From positions 39,613 through 103,612 of the forward strand of contig NZ_KQ058794.1 in the NCBI RefSeq assembly GCF_000982955.1: DNA of 64,000 bases, read 5' to 3'. Origin of the DNA: Micromonospora sp. HK10. Lineage in GTDB: Bacteria > Actinomycetota > Actinomycetes > Mycobacteriales > Micromonosporaceae. Every line of letters begins with the position of its first letter. The first letter of the stretch is position 1. The position numbers and the translations under genes are program-made. Under the pieces are notes generated by a model. The model saw only the letters and a list, made by a program, of their open reading frames with translations. It was not told the DNA's origin and searched no databases. Positions 15,043 through 25,293 of this stretch are shown one piece after another.

Positions 15043-16652
15043 GCCGGGCTGCCGATCACCGTGCCCACCGCGTCCGCGTCGGTCGGATGGTCCGCCGCGT
15101 ACCGGGCGCGCAGGGCACGCTTGTCCACCTTGGCCGACCGGTTCAGCGGCAAGGCCTCGATGAACTCCACCGCGCCCGGGGCCCAGGTCTCGCTCAGCTC
15201 CCGGGTGACCAGCGCGATCAGCTCGTCCCCGGTCACCGTGGCCCCGGGCGCCGGCACCACGTACGCGTGCGGCAGCTCGCCGGCCACCTCGTCGGGCACC
15301 CCGATCACGGCGGCGGCGCGTACCTGCGGGTGGGCGGCGAGCACGTCCTCGATCGGGCGGGAGTAAATCGGCCAGCTGCGCTGCCGGGTGAGGATCCGGT
15401 CGGCGAACCGGTCGACCAGATACAGGTAGCCGTCGTCGTCCAGGTGGCCGACGTCGCGGGTGCGTACCCAGCCGTCCACCAGCGTCTCGGCGGTCAGCTC
15501 CGGCTGGCCGTGGTAGCCGGCGAAGCTCAGCTTCGTGCGGACCCACACCTCGCCGTCGGCTCCGGCCGGCAGCACCCGTCCGTCCGCGTCGCGGATCTCC
15601 ACCGCCACGTCCCCGTAGGGACGGCCGCAGGAACGCAACCGCTCCGGATGCTCCGGGTCGTCGGTCAGCCCCGGCAGCGCGCAGATCACCACGGCCTCGC
15701 TGAGCCCGTACACGATGCGCAGGCACGGGCCGAAGCGGGCGATCGCCTGGCGTAGCCGGGCCGGGGCGGCGGGCCCGGCGCCCACGTTGAACATGAACAT
15801 GTGCGAGAAGTCGGCGCCGTCGAGGGCCGGGTGGTCGAGCACCTCGTAGAGCATCGGCGGCGTGACGAAGGTGGAGGTCAGTCGCTCGGCGTGCACGGTG
15901 CGGATGAACGCCTCCGGGTCCCAGCGCTCGCGGAGGAAGAGCACCCCGCCGGTGAACAGGTTCATCAGCGTGGTGATCTGGCCGCTGGCCAGCCACATCG
16001 GCGAGTGCGACAGGTGCCGCAGCAGCGGGAAGCCGGCCGCCCGGAAGTCGGCGGCCAGGGCGAGGATCTGCCGATAGAAGCTCTCCCGGTGGTGCACCAG
16101 CTTCGGGGTGCCGGTGGTCCCGCTGGTCTGCAGGAACGACTCCGGCGCGGGCGGCCGGGCGGGCAGCGCCGCCGGGGAGCCGTCAGCGCCGGCGGTGAGG
16201 TCGGGAACCGCGTCGCCGGGGCCGGCGGTGAGGTCGGGTCCCGCGCCGCCGGGGCCGAGGCAGAGCACCGGTACGCCGGAGAGCCCGGCGGCGATCTGCG
16301 CGCCGAGCGAGTCGGGCTCGCGCGGGTCGAACACGAAGGCGTCCGGGCGGGCCAGGGCGACGAACTCGTCGACCTCGCGGCGGGAGGTCACCGGGGCGAC
16401 CCACATGCTCCGGCAGCCCAGCAGGTGCAGGGCGAGCTGGAGCAGCGGCCCCTCGACGGTGTTACCGAGCATCACCAGCACCGCGTCGCCGGGACGTACC
16501 CCGTGCCGCCGCAGCGCGCCGGCCAGGCCGCGCACCTCGGCGGCGACCTGGTGGTAGGTCAGCCGCCGGCCCCCGCCGACGAGGGCCTCCCGGTCGCCGA
16601 ACCCGGCGAACAGGTCCAGCGCCTCGTGCACGTAGTTCGGCCGGTCGGTCAT
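15039..16652 (-). CDS. AMP-forming acyl/aryl-CoA ligase
   Basis: This 537-residue protein belongs to the ANL adenylate-forming superfamily. It has the P-loop-like LQTSGTTGTPKLVHH, the A5 motif IVYGLSEA, the A7 region RTRDVGHLDDDGYLYLVDR and the C-terminal catalytic Lys in NRSAKVDKRALR. It would activate a carboxylic acid as acyl-AMP and then probably as a CoA thioester. No carrier protein is seen nearby. The start ATG lies after a G-rich weak ribosome site. It is coupled to the MFS gene and divergent from the GDSL hydrolase and P450 genes. Confidence 0.88.
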   Translation of the reverse strand: MTDRPNYVHEALDLFAGFGDREALVGGGRRLTYHQVAAEVRGLAGALRRHGVRPGDAVLVMLGNTVEGPLLQLALHLLGCRSMWVAPVTSRREVDEFVALARPDAFVFDPREPDSLGAQIAAGLSGVPVLCLGPGGAGPDLTAGPGDAVPDLTAGADGSPAALPARPPAPESFLQTSGTTGTPKLVHHRESFYRQILALAADFRAAGFPLLRHLSHSPMWLASGQITTLMNLFTGGVLFLRERWDPEAFIRTVHAERLTSTFVTPPMLYEVLDHPALDGADFSHMFMFNVGAGPAAPARLRQAIARFGPCLRIVYGLSEAVVICALPGLTDDPEHPERLRSCGRPYGDVAVEIRDADGRVLPAGADGEVWVRTKLSFAGYHGQPELTAETLVDGWVRTRDVGHLDDDGYLYLVDRFADRILTRQRSWPIYSRPIEDVLAAHPQVRAAAVIGVPDEVAGELPHAYVVPAPGATVTGDELIALVTRELSETWAPGAVEFIEALPLNRSAKVDKRALRARYAADHPTDADAVGTVIGSPA

Positions 16653-16971
16653 CGGGCAGCCCCCATCGTGATCCGTGGACGGCCACCCACCCGGTCGGGC
16701 GTGGCCGTCGACGCCGGCGTCCGGGCCGGTCGGCACCGGGACGCGGCGACAGGTGCCAGGGTCGGCGACCGCACCGCCGCCAGCACCGAGCCTAGGCAGC
16801 CCGGGTCCACGGCGGACAGAGCCGAACGGCGTCCGGCGGCACCCCCCGGACATTTGATCATGTCGATCAGGTCGATTGACGCTCATCACCGCCGACGGCT
16901 AGTTTCCGGTCCATCGCCCGGCCGGCGGCGCCGATCGTGCCGCGTCCGGGGCTGCCGACGATGGAGGATCA
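16653..16971. promoter_or_regulatory. Divergent control region between ligase and GDSL hydrolase genes
   Basis: This 319-nt spacer holds no gene. Toward the GDSL gene there is a promoter, TTGACG (16876-16881), an 18-nt spacer and TAGTTT (16900-16905). Just upstream, TGATC-5 nt-GATCA (16855-16869) is a possible operator. Toward the ligase, GCCTAGGC near 16795 could carry a -10 element on the minus strand. The shared region suggests coordinated control of both arms. Confidence 0.6.
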
Positions 16972-18282
16972 ATGTCGACCCCGAAGAGATGGCACGTCAT
17001 AGCGTCCGCCGTAACGCTGCTGATCGCCGGCACCCCCGCGGTGACCGCGAGCGCCGGCCCCGCCGACACCGACCGCGCCGCGCCCGGGCGCACCGTGTGG
17101 GCCGGGAGCTGGGCCGCCGCGGTGACCCGCGGCAACACCGTCGGGCTGACCAACACCGGCCTGAACGACCAGAGCATCCGGATGACCGTGCAGACCACCG
17201 TGGGCGGCGACCGGCTCCGGGTCCGGCTCACCAACCTCTACGGCGAGCAGGCCGTCAAGGTGGGGCACGCCACCGTGGCCCGGCCGGACACCGCCACCGC
17301 GGACGACCGGTCCGACGTCGTCCCGGGCAGCGTGCGTGAGCTGACCTTCCAGGGCGCCACCTCGGCCACCATCAACAAGGGCGCCGAGCTGCTCAGCGAC
17401 CCGCTCACCTTCCCGGTCCGCGAGCAGGAGGACCTGGTGGTGACCTTGTACTTCCCGGTGCTCACCGGCCCGGTCACCTTCCACGGCCAGTCCCGGACCA
17501 CCAACTTCATCGGCGCCACCGACCTGACCACCGCGACCGGCGGCACCGGCTTCACCATCAAGCCGGACTGCTGCTGGATGTTCCTCTCCGGCGTCGACGT
17601 GGAACGCCGGCTCAGCCCCGGCTCGGTGGTCGTCCTCGGTGACTCCATCGGCGACGGCAACGGCAGCACCGTCAACGCCGACCGGCGCTGGCCGGACCTG
17701 CTGGCCGCCCGGCTCATCGCCGCGCGCCCCGAGGTGCGTACCCCGGGCGTGCTCAACCTGAGCCTGTCCGGCAACCGGCTCAACCACGAGGGCACCGAGC
17801 CGGGCGCGGGCGGCTTCCCCGGCTACTACGAGTTGGGTCCGAACGCCCTCGCCCGGCTCAACGAGGACGTCTTCCCGCAGACCGGGGTGCGGACCCTCAT
17901 CACCCACCTGGGCATCAACGACATCTGGATGAACGGCGACAGCGCCGAGGCGATCATCGCGTCGCTGCGCCAGGTCAACCGGCAGGCCCAGGAGCGCGGC
18001 CTGACCAGCCTGGTGGGCACCATCACCCCGTACGAGGGCAACGGTGGTCCCGGGGTGTGGACCGAGGAGAAGGAGGCCACCCGGCAGGCGGTGAACAGCT
18101 GGCTGCGGGGCGTCGGCCGGGCCGAGTTCGACGGCGTGCTCGACTTCGACGCGGTGCTGCGCGACCCGGCGCGGCCGAGCCGGCTGCTGCCGGCGTACGA
18201 CGCCGGGGACCACATCCACCCGAACGACGCCGGGGCGCAGGCGATGGCGAACGCCGTCCCGTTGCGACTGCTCGGTCTGTGA
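16972..18282 (+). CDS. Secreted SGNH/GDSL hydrolase
   Basis: This 436-residue protein has a signal peptide (basic MSTPKRWHV, hydrophobic core, cleavage near ASAGP at about residue 29). The C-terminal catalytic domain (about residues 210-436) has the GDSL block VVVLGDSIGDGN, an Asn block LSGNRLN, block III HLGINDIWM, and the block V Asp and His in DHIHPNDAG. The N-terminal 180 residues form a beta-rich accessory domain common in actinobacterial GDSL esterases. It should hydrolyse ester or acyl groups outside the cell. A possible promoter lies about 65-95 nt before the start. A terminator-like hairpin separates it from the P450. Confidence 0.92.
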   Translation: MSTPKRWHVIASAVTLLIAGTPAVTASAGPADTDRAAPGRTVWAGSWAAAVTRGNTVGLTNTGLNDQSIRMTVQTTVGGDRLRVRLTNLYGEQAVKVGHATVARPDTATADDRSDVVPGSVRELTFQGATSATINKGAELLSDPLTFPVREQEDLVVTLYFPVLTGPVTFHGQSRTTNFIGATDLTTATGGTGFTIKPDCCWMFLSGVDVERRLSPGSVVVLGDSIGDGNGSTVNADRRWPDLLAARLIAARPEVRTPGVLNLSLSGNRLNHEGTEPGAGGFPGYYELGPNALARLNEDVFPQTGVRTLITHLGINDIWMNGDSAEAIIASLRQVNRQAQERGLTSLVGTITPYEGNGGPGVWTEEKEATRQAVNSWLRGVGRAEFDGVLDFDAVLRDPARPSRLLPAYDAGDHIHPNDAGAQAMANAVPLRLLGL

Positions 18283-18288
18283 GACCGG

Positions 18289-18319
18289 CGGGGGCGGCGC
18301 CGGCACCGCGCCGCCCCCG
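18289..18319 (+). terminator. Hairpin between GDSL hydrolase and P450 genes
   Basis: A perfect 12-bp GC stem (18289-18300 with 18308-18319) has a 7-nt loop and a short pyrimidine-rich tail. It may terminate or attenuate transcription before the P450 gene 30 nt later. Confidence 0.6.
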
Positions 18320-18348
18320 TCGTCCTTTCCTGGGGAGGAAGAATCCGC

Positions 18349-19566
18349 GTGGACGTCGACGAGATCCTCACCGGCCTGTACAGCGAGCAGGGCCGGCAGA
18401 ACCCCTATCCGTGGTACGCGGCCCTGCACCGGCACGGGCCGGTCAGCGCCGTCCCGACCCGCGCCGAGCACAGCACCATCACCGCCGTGGCCGGCGGTTA
18501 CGACCTGGTCGACCAGGTGCTGCGCGACCCGGGGTGGTACAAGGGCGCCCCGCCGAACTGGCAGGACCAGGAGATCCTGCGCACCTTCCTGACCTCGATG
18601 ATGTTCATCAACCCGCCGGACCACACCCGGATGCGCGGGGTCTTCGCCAAGACGTTCACCCCGCGCCGGCTCGGCGCGCTGGAGCCGGTGATCGAACGGG
18701 TCGTCGCGGAGCACCTGGACCGGATGGCCGAGGCCGGCGCCGGCGGGACCGAGGTGGACTTCGTCGCCGACTTCGCGTACCCGGTGCCGGCCCGGGTGAT
18801 GGCCGAGTTCATCGGGCTGCCCGAGGCGGACCTCGCCTGGTACCGGCAGCGGGTCGACTGGATCGACGAGTACATGGACGTGGCCGGCAAGACACCGGAG
18901 CGGCTGGCCCGGGCCAACCAGGCCGCCGACGAGCTGCGCGACTACTACCGTGAGCTGATCGCGCACCGCCGGCGCGCCCCGGGCGAGGACCTGATCAGCG
19001 GGCTGGTCGAGGTGCGCGACGCCGGCGGGGTGGAGCTGACCGAGGAGGAGCTGATCAGCAACCTGATCGTGCTCTTCAACGCCAGCTTCGTGACCACCGT
19101 CTACATGTTCAGCAACGGGCTGCCGCTGCTGCTGGGCCACCCGGACGTGACCGCCGCGCTGCCCGGCGACGACGCCCTCGCGCGCGGCTGCGTGGACGAG
19201 ATCCTCCGGATGGAGAGCCCGGTGCACTTCCTGGCCCGGGCCGCGCCCGAGGACACCGAGCTGGCCGGGGTGCCGGTCAAGCGGGACGAGAACGTGCTGC
19301 TACTGATCGCCGCCGCCAACCGGGACCCGGCCCGGTTCCCCGACCCGGACCGGTTCGACCCGTACCGGACCGGCCCGCCCTCGCTCGCCTTCGGCGTGGG
19401 GCTGCACTTCTGTCTCGGCTCGGCGGTGTCGAAGCTGGAGGGCCGGCTCGCGTTGCCCCGGCTCTTCGCCCGCTTCCCGCGGCTGGCGGTCACCCGCGAG
19501 TTCAGCTACAGCGGCAGCCTCTTCCTGCGCGGCATCGACAAGCTCTTCGTCACCACCGGCAGCTAG
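18349..19566 (+). CDS. Cytochrome P450 with atypical I-helix
   Basis: This 405-residue P450 has the ExxR pair (Glu284, Arg287 in EILRMESPVHFLAR) and the haem loop AFGVGLHFCLGS with Cys355 as ligand. The I-helix oxygen-activation motif, normally A-G-x-(D/E)-T-T, reads A245-S-F-V-T-T, so the acidic residue is replaced by Val. That is unusual and suggests substrate-assisted proton delivery, a peroxide shunt or altered chemistry. The start is GTG after GGGGAGGAA. It is the first gene of a tight four-gene run (hydrolase, oxidase, aminotransferase). No ferredoxin or reductase is nearby. Confidence 0.93.
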   Translation: MDVDEILTGLYSEQGRQNPYPWYAALHRHGPVSAVPTRAEHSTITAVAGGYDLVDQVLRDPGWYKGAPPNWQDQEILRTFLTSMMFINPPDHTRMRGVFAKTFTPRRLGALEPVIERVVAEHLDRMAEAGAGGTEVDFVADFAYPVPARVMAEFIGLPEADLAWYRQRVDWIDEYMDVAGKTPERLARANQAADELRDYYRELIAHRRRAPGEDLISGLVEVRDAGGVELTEEELISNLIVLFNASFVTTVYMFSNGLPLLLGHPDVTAALPGDDALARGCVDEILRMESPVHFLARAAPEDTELAGVPVKRDENVLLLIAAANRDPARFPDPDRFDPYRTGPPSLAFGVGLHFCLGSAVSKLEGRLALPRLFARFPRLAVTREFSYSGSLFLRGIDKLFVTTGS

Positions 19567-19575
19567 GAGACCACC

Positions 19576-20659
<1,084 letters not shown>

Positions 20660-20667
<8 letters not shown>

Positions 20668-21844
20668 ACCGGTGACCACCGACCGGGGAGCCGCCCCGGA
20701 CCCGGCGGGCCCCGACGGCTGGGCGGTGCCGGGACGGCGGGACGTCGCCGTCGGGGCCGCGTTCGTGCCGCCGGCCAGCCTCCCGGACTTCGCCGAGCTG
20801 GCCCGGGCGGTGCTGCCGCCGGCCGTCTGGGACTTCGTCGACGGGGGCAGCGGCAGCGAGACCACGCTGGCCGCCAACCGGGCCGCGCTGGACCGGGTGG
20901 CGGTGCTGCCCCGGGTGCTGACCGGGGTGGACCGGCCGCACACCGAGGCCGCCCTGCCCGGCGGCCGGTACGCCATGCCGGTGGCGGTCGCGCCGATGGC
21001 GTACCAGAAGCTGCTGCACCCCGACGGCGAGCTGGCCCTCGCCGCCGCCGCCCGCGCGGCGGACGTCCCCTACGTGGCGAGCACCCTGGGCAGCACGCCG
21101 ATCGAGGAGGTCACCGCGGTCGGCGGCGCGGTCTGGTTCCAGCTCTACTGGCTGCGTGACCGGGGCATGGTCGCCGACCTGCTGGACCGGGCGCACGACG
21201 CCGGCTGTTCCGCCCTGATGGTCACCGTCGACGTGCCGGTGCTCGGCCGGCGGTTGCGCGACGTGCGCAACGGATTCGCCCTGCCGCCGCACGTCACGGC
21301 CGCGAACCTGCCCGGCGGCCGGGACGACCTGGCACACCAGGGCACCCCGGGTGTCTCGGCGGTGGCGGTGCACACCGGCGCGGTCTTCGCCCCCGCGCTG
21401 AGCTGGGCGGACCTGGCCTGGCTGCGGGAGCGTACCCGGCTGCCGCTGCTGGTCAAGGGCATCCTCGACCCGCGTGACGCGGTGCGCGCGGCGGAGACCG
21501 GGGTGGACGCCGTGGTGGTCTCCAACCACGGCGGCCGGCAGCTCGACGGCGCGCCGGCCAGCGCCGCCGTGCTGCCCGAGGTGGTCGCGGAGGTGGGGGA
21601 GCGCTGCGCGGTGCTGCTCGACAGCGGCGTGCGCAGCGGCGCGGACGTGCTGCGCGCGCTCGCCCTCGGCGCGAGCGGCGTGCTGGTCGGGCGGCCTCTG
21701 CTCTGGGCCCTCGCGGCCGGCGGGCGGGCCGGCGCGGAGGCCGCGCTGGCCCTGCTCGGCGCCGAGCTGCGGGACGCGCTCACCCTCGCCGGCTGCGCCG
21801 ACCCGGCCGCGGCCCGGCGGCTGCGCACCCTGATCGGAGGTTGA
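20660..21844 (+). CDS. FMN-dependent alpha-hydroxy acid oxidase
   Basis: This 394-residue protein has the family fold and motifs: PVAVAPMAYQKLLHPDGELA, WFQLYWLRDRG, VTVDVPVLGRRLRDVRNGF and the active site VVSNHGGRQLDG with His290 and Arg293. It oxidises an L- or S-2-hydroxy acid to the 2-oxo acid, with O2 or another acceptor. Relatives include lactate, glycolate and (hydroxy)mandelate oxidases. The position between a P450 and an HpgT-like aminotransferase favours an aryl or alkyl 2-hydroxy acid made within the operon. The first 35 residues are a poorly conserved extension. Confidence 0.92.
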
Positions 21845-21845
21845 C

Positions 21846-23159
21846 ATGGAGCCGGTGGAGCTGACCGTCGCCGACCTGCACCCGTCGGTCGACGACCCCG
21901 CGCTGAACTCGATGAACTTCCTCAACGAGGTGGCGCAGCACTACCCGGACGCGGTGTCCCTGGCGGCCGGCCGCCCGTACGAGGAGTTCTTCGACTCGGC
22001 GGCGCCGGCCCGGCACCTGGACACCTTCCGCCGGCACCTCGCCGATGACCTGGGGTTGAGCCCCACGCAGGTGGACCGGACCCTGCTCCAGTACGGCCGG
22101 ACCAAGGGCATCGTGCATCACCTGATCGCCCGCAACCTGGCCGTGGACGAGCAGCTCACCGTCGACCCGGAGACGATCGTGGTGACCGTCGGCTGCCAGG
22201 AGGCGATGTTCCTGGTGCTGCGGGCGCTGCGCGCCGGCCCGGATGACGTGCTGCTGGCCGTCGCTCCCACCTACGTCGGGTTGACCGGCGCGGCCCGGCT
22301 GGTGGACCTGCCGGTGCGTCCGGTCGCCGGTGGCCCGGACGGCGTCGACCTGGCGGATCTGCGCGCCCAGGTGCGCCGGGCGCGCGCCGAGGGGCTGCGC
22401 CCGCGCGGCTGCTACGTGATGCCCGACTTCGCCAACCCGTCCGGGGTCAGCATGGGCCTGGCGCAGCGGCGCCGCCTGCTCGACCTGGCCGCCGAGGAGG
22501 AGCTGCTGCTGATCGAGGACAACCCGTACGGCCTCTTCCCGGCCGCGGGCACCGAGCGGGTGCCCACCCTCAAGGCGCTGGACACCCGGCGCCGGGTGGT
22601 CTATCTCGGCTCGTTCGCCAAGACCGTGCTTCCCGGCGCCCGGGTCGGTTACGTGGTGGCCGATCAGCGGGTGGCCGGCTCCGACGGGACGATCGGGCCG
22701 CTCGCCGACCAGCTGGCCAAGATCAAGAGCATGGTCACCGTGAACACCTCGCCGATCGCCCAGGCGGTGATCGGCGGGGCGCTGCTGGCCCACGACTGCT
22801 CGCTGGTCGCGGCGACGGCCCGCGAGCGGGCCGCGTACGCGCGCAACCTGCGGCACATGGTGGACGGGCTGGCGGCCCGCTTCCCGGCCGGCGGGCCGGT
22901 GCGCTGGAACGTACCGGCCGGCGGCTTCTTCGTGGTGGTGACCGTCCCGTTCGCGGTGGACGACGCGCTGCTGCACCGCTCGGCCCGCAGTTACGGCGTG
23001 CTGTGGACCCCGATGGCGCACTTCTACGACGACGGGGCGCGGGTGAAGGCGCTGCGGTTGTCGGTCAGCGCGGTCACCCCGGCGCAGATCGAGCTGGGCC
23101 TGGACCGGCTGGCCGCCCTGGTCAGTGACGAGTTGGCGGCCGTGGGCAGCCCGGCCTGA
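21846..23159 (+). CDS. PLP-dependent aminotransferase, HpgT-like
   Basis: This 437-residue fold-type I aminotransferase has the PLP lysine in GSFAKTVLPGARVGY (Lys259), a MPDFANPSGVSM substrate loop and the Arg-containing ALRLSVSAV near the C-terminus. The N-terminus LNSMNFLNEVAQHYPDAVSL and the length fit the group that includes (hydroxy)phenylglycine and MocR-related aminotransferases, without a GntR domain. It would convert the 2-oxo acid from the upstream oxidase to an amino acid. The start is 1 nt after the oxidase stop. Specificity is inferred from context only. Confidence 0.88.
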   Translation: MEPVELTVADLHPSVDDPALNSMNFLNEVAQHYPDAVSLAAGRPYEEFFDSAAPARHLDTFRRHLADDLGLSPTQVDRTLLQYGRTKGIVHHLIARNLAVDEQLTVDPETIVVTVGCQEAMFLVLRALRAGPDDVLLAVAPTYVGLTGAARLVDLPVRPVAGGPDGVDLADLRAQVRRARAEGLRPRGCYVMPDFANPSGVSMGLAQRRRLLDLAAEEELLLIEDNPYGLFPAAGTERVPTLKALDTRRRVVYLGSFAKTVLPGARVGYVVADQRVAGSDGTIGPLADQLAKIKSMVTVNTSPIAQAVIGGALLAHDCSLVAATARERAAYARNLRHMVDGLAARFPAGGPVRWNVPAGGFFVVVTVPFAVDDALLHRSARSYGVLWTPMAHFYDDGARVKALRLSVSAVTPAQIELGLDRLAALVSDELAAVGSPA

Positions 23160-23228
23160 CGGCGCAGTGTCGCCGTTCCGCCACCACCCGTGTTCCCGGC
23201 CGCGCTGGCCACCGTTGATAATGGACGG

Positions 23229-23480
23229 ATGGTTGCCTGGGAGTACGCCTTGCTGGTCCGCCGCTATCAGGGGCAGGGCCGCAATTTTCACGTCTCGTTC
23301 GTCTGGTACGCCCCGGACGGGTCCCGCACCGACGTGACACCCTACGGCGATACCGCGATCGCCCACCTGAACCGCGTCGGCCGGGAGGGCTGGGAACTGG
23401 TCTCCGCCGCCGAGGACGTGAACAACGTCCAGGGCAGCACCGAGGTCCACCGCTACCACCTCAAGCGCCCGCTGCGCTGA
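23229..23480 (+). CDS. Small hypothetical protein, DUF4177-like
   Basis: This 83-residue protein has a beta-rich start WEYALLVRRYQGQGRNFHVS and an end INREGWELV-type motif (VGREGWELVSAAEDV, then VHRYHLKRPL). These resemble short DUF4177-like proteins, but I am not certain. There is no ribosome binding site, and a GATAAT hexamer ends 6 nt before the ATG, which suggests a leaderless transcript. It is not obviously tied to the operon upstream. Confidence 0.7.
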   Translation: MVAWEYALLVRRYQGQGRNFHVSFVWYAPDGSRTDVTPYGDTAIAHLNRVGREGWELVSAAEDVNNVQGSTEVHRYHLKRPLR

Positions 23481-23543
23481 CCGTCGCCGCCTCACCCCGG
23501 GCGCCGATCCCGACCGGTGCCGCCGGTGGGGCGGGAAACGCCG

Positions 23544-23576
23544 GACGCCCCGCCCGGCACGGCCGGACGGGGCGTC
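23544..23576. terminator. Bidirectional terminator between convergent genes
   Basis: A 9-bp outer stem (23544-23552 with 23568-23576) encloses a second stem, CCGGC with GCCGG. It lies between the convergent small gene and glyA, close to both stops. Confidence 0.75.
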
Positions 23577-23592
23577 GCGGAGGCGGACCGGA

Positions 23593-25011
23593 TCAGCCGA
23601 GGTCGACGGCCGGATACAGGGGGAAGCCGGCCAGCAGGTCGCTGGCCTGCTTGTTGACCTGGTCGGCGAGGGCCGGGTCGAGCACGTACTTCGCCTTGGA
23701 CTCGCCCGGTCGGGTCTGGCTGAGCACGGTGTGGATCAGCTCGGCGGTGGCGTCCATCTCCGCGGTGCCCAGCCCCCGGGTGGTCAGCGCCGGGGTGCCG
23801 ATCCGGATGCCGGAGGTGTACCAGGCGCCGTTCGGGTCCTGCGGGACGGCGTTGCGGTTGGTCACGATGCCGGAGTCGAGCAGCGCCTGCTCGGCCTGCC
23901 GCCCGGTGAGCCCGTAGCCGGAGACGTCGATCAGCACCAGGTGGTTGTCGGTGCCGCCGGTGACCAGCTTCGCGCCCCGGCGCAGCAACCCGTCGGCGAG
24001 CGCCTGGGCGTTGTCCACGATCCGGGAGGCGTAGTCGGCGAAGTCGGGGCGGCGGGCCTCGGCCAGCGCGACCGCCTTGGCGGCCATCACGTGCGGCAGC
24101 GGGCCGCCGAGCACCATCGGGCAGCCCCGGTCGACCTGGTCGGCCAGCTCCGGGCCGCAGAGCACCATGCCGCCGCGCGGGCCGCGCAGCGACTTGTGGG
24201 TGGTGGTGGTGACGATGTGCGCGTGCGGCACCGGGTCGAAGTCGCCGGTGAAGACCTTGCCGGCGACCAGGCCGGCGAAGTGCGCCATGTCGACCATGAA
24301 GGTGGCGCCGACCTCGTCGGCGATCTCCCGCATGATCCGGAAGTTGACCTTCCGGGGGTACGCCGAGTAGCCGGCCACCAGGATGAGCGGCTTGAACTCG
24401 CGGGCCGCCGCCCGCACCTGGTCGTAGTCGACCAGGCCGGTGGCCGGATCGGTGCCGTAGCTGCGCTGGTCGAACATCTTGCCGGAGATGTTCGGCCGGA
24501 AGCCGTGGGTCAGGTGCCCACCGGCGTCCAGCGACATGCCCAGCATCCGCTGGTTGCCCAGCTCGCGGCGCAGCGCGAACCAGTCCGCCTCGGTCAGCTC
24601 GTTGACCTGGCGCACCTGCGCCTTCTTCAGCGCGGGCGACTCCACCCGGTCGGCGAGGATCGCCCAGAAGGCGACCAGGTTGGCGTCGATGCCGGAGTGC
24701 GGCTGCACGTACGCGTGGGCCGCGCCGAACAGCTCCTTGGCGTGCTCGGCGGCGAGCGCCTCGACGGTGTCCACGTTCTGGCAGCCGGCGTAGAAGCGGC
24801 GCCCGATGGTGCCTTCGGCGTACTTGTCGCTGAACCAGTTGCCCATGGCCAGCAGGGTGGCCGGGGAGGCGTAGTTCTCGCTGGCGATGAGCTTGAGTGA
24901 TTCGCGCTGGTCGGCCAGCTCGGCCCCGATGGCGTCCGCCACCCGCGGCTCGACGGCGCGGATCACCTCCAGCGCGCTGCGGAAGGCGGTGGATTCGGCG
25001 TTCGGCGACAT
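23593..25011 (-). CDS. glyA: Serine hydroxymethyltransferase
   Basis: This 472-residue enzyme is a complete SHMT with [20 protein letters not shown], the PLP lysine in [15 protein letters not shown], and folate-site residues in the following Gly-rich loop. It interconverts serine and glycine and feeds one-carbon units into the folate pool. It is longer than the usual 415-430 residues, with extra sequence in the region [20 protein letters not shown], as in the long actinobacterial form. GGAGG precedes the ATG. A ZTP riboswitch in the leader links its expression to purine and folate status. Confidence 0.97.
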   Translation of the reverse strand: MSPNAESTAFRSALEVIRAVEPRVADAIGAELADQRESLKLIASENYASPATLLAMGNWFSDKYAEGTIGRRFYAGCQNVDTVEALAAEHAKELFGAAHAYVQPHSGIDANLVAFWAILADRVESPALKKAQVRQVNELTEADWFALRRELGNQRMLGMSLDAGGHLTHGFRPNISGKMFDQRSYGTDPATGLVDYDQVRAAAREFKPLILVAGYSAYPRKVNFRIMREIADEVGATFMVDMAHFAGLVAGKVFTGDFDPVPHAHIVTTTTHKSLRGPRGGMVLCGPELADQVDRGCPMVLGGPLPHVMAAKAVALAEARRPDFADYASRIVDNAQALADGLLRRGAKLVTGGTDNHLVLIDVSGYGLTGRQAEQALLDSGIVTNRNAVPQDPNGAWYTSGIRIGTPALTTRGLGTAEMDATAELIHTVLSQTRPGESKAKYVLDPALADQVNKQASDLLAGFPLYPAVDLG

Positions 25012-25035
25012 GCGACCTCCTGATGACGTGCGGAA

Positions 25036-25118
25036 GGCCCAGGCGCTCGGCGTGCGTCCTCATGACGGGACCGCTTCCCGATGGTTCTCCATCCCCACGC
25101 GCCAGTCACGGCCCGGCC
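25036..25118 (-). promoter_or_regulatory. ZTP (pfl-type) riboswitch upstream of glyA
   Basis: Read on the minus strand, the leader carries the pfl consensus in order: CCGTGACTGGCG (about 25113-25099), then a hairpin loop AGAACC within GGATGGAGAACCATCGGG, and the 3' conserved CCGAGCGCCTGGGC (about 25050-25037) that pairs as the pseudoknot. Known ZTP riboswitches sense ZMP/ZTP (AICAR nucleotides), which build up when 10-formyl-THF is short, and switch on one-carbon genes such as glyA. It ends about 25 nt before the glyA start, so control of translation initiation is plausible. Confidence 0.92.
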
Positions 25119-25293
25119 TGATCCTACCGGGTACGCCCGGCCCGGCCGCCGGGTCACCCGGACGTCCCCGGGGTGTCGCCCGGCCCGGCCGGTGGCGGCG
25201 GCGGGGATTAGCCGCCGTGGTGGTGGGCAGGACACCGGACGGGGCGGTCACGGTGCGTGCGGGCCGCGCCCGCGACGAGGGGAGTGAGCAGGG

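Noticed and set aside
15043..15996. Long upstream extension of the MFS reading frame on the minus strand
   Set aside because: It runs in a shadow frame of the ligase gene. The MFS domain starts at the GTG that overlaps the ligase stop.
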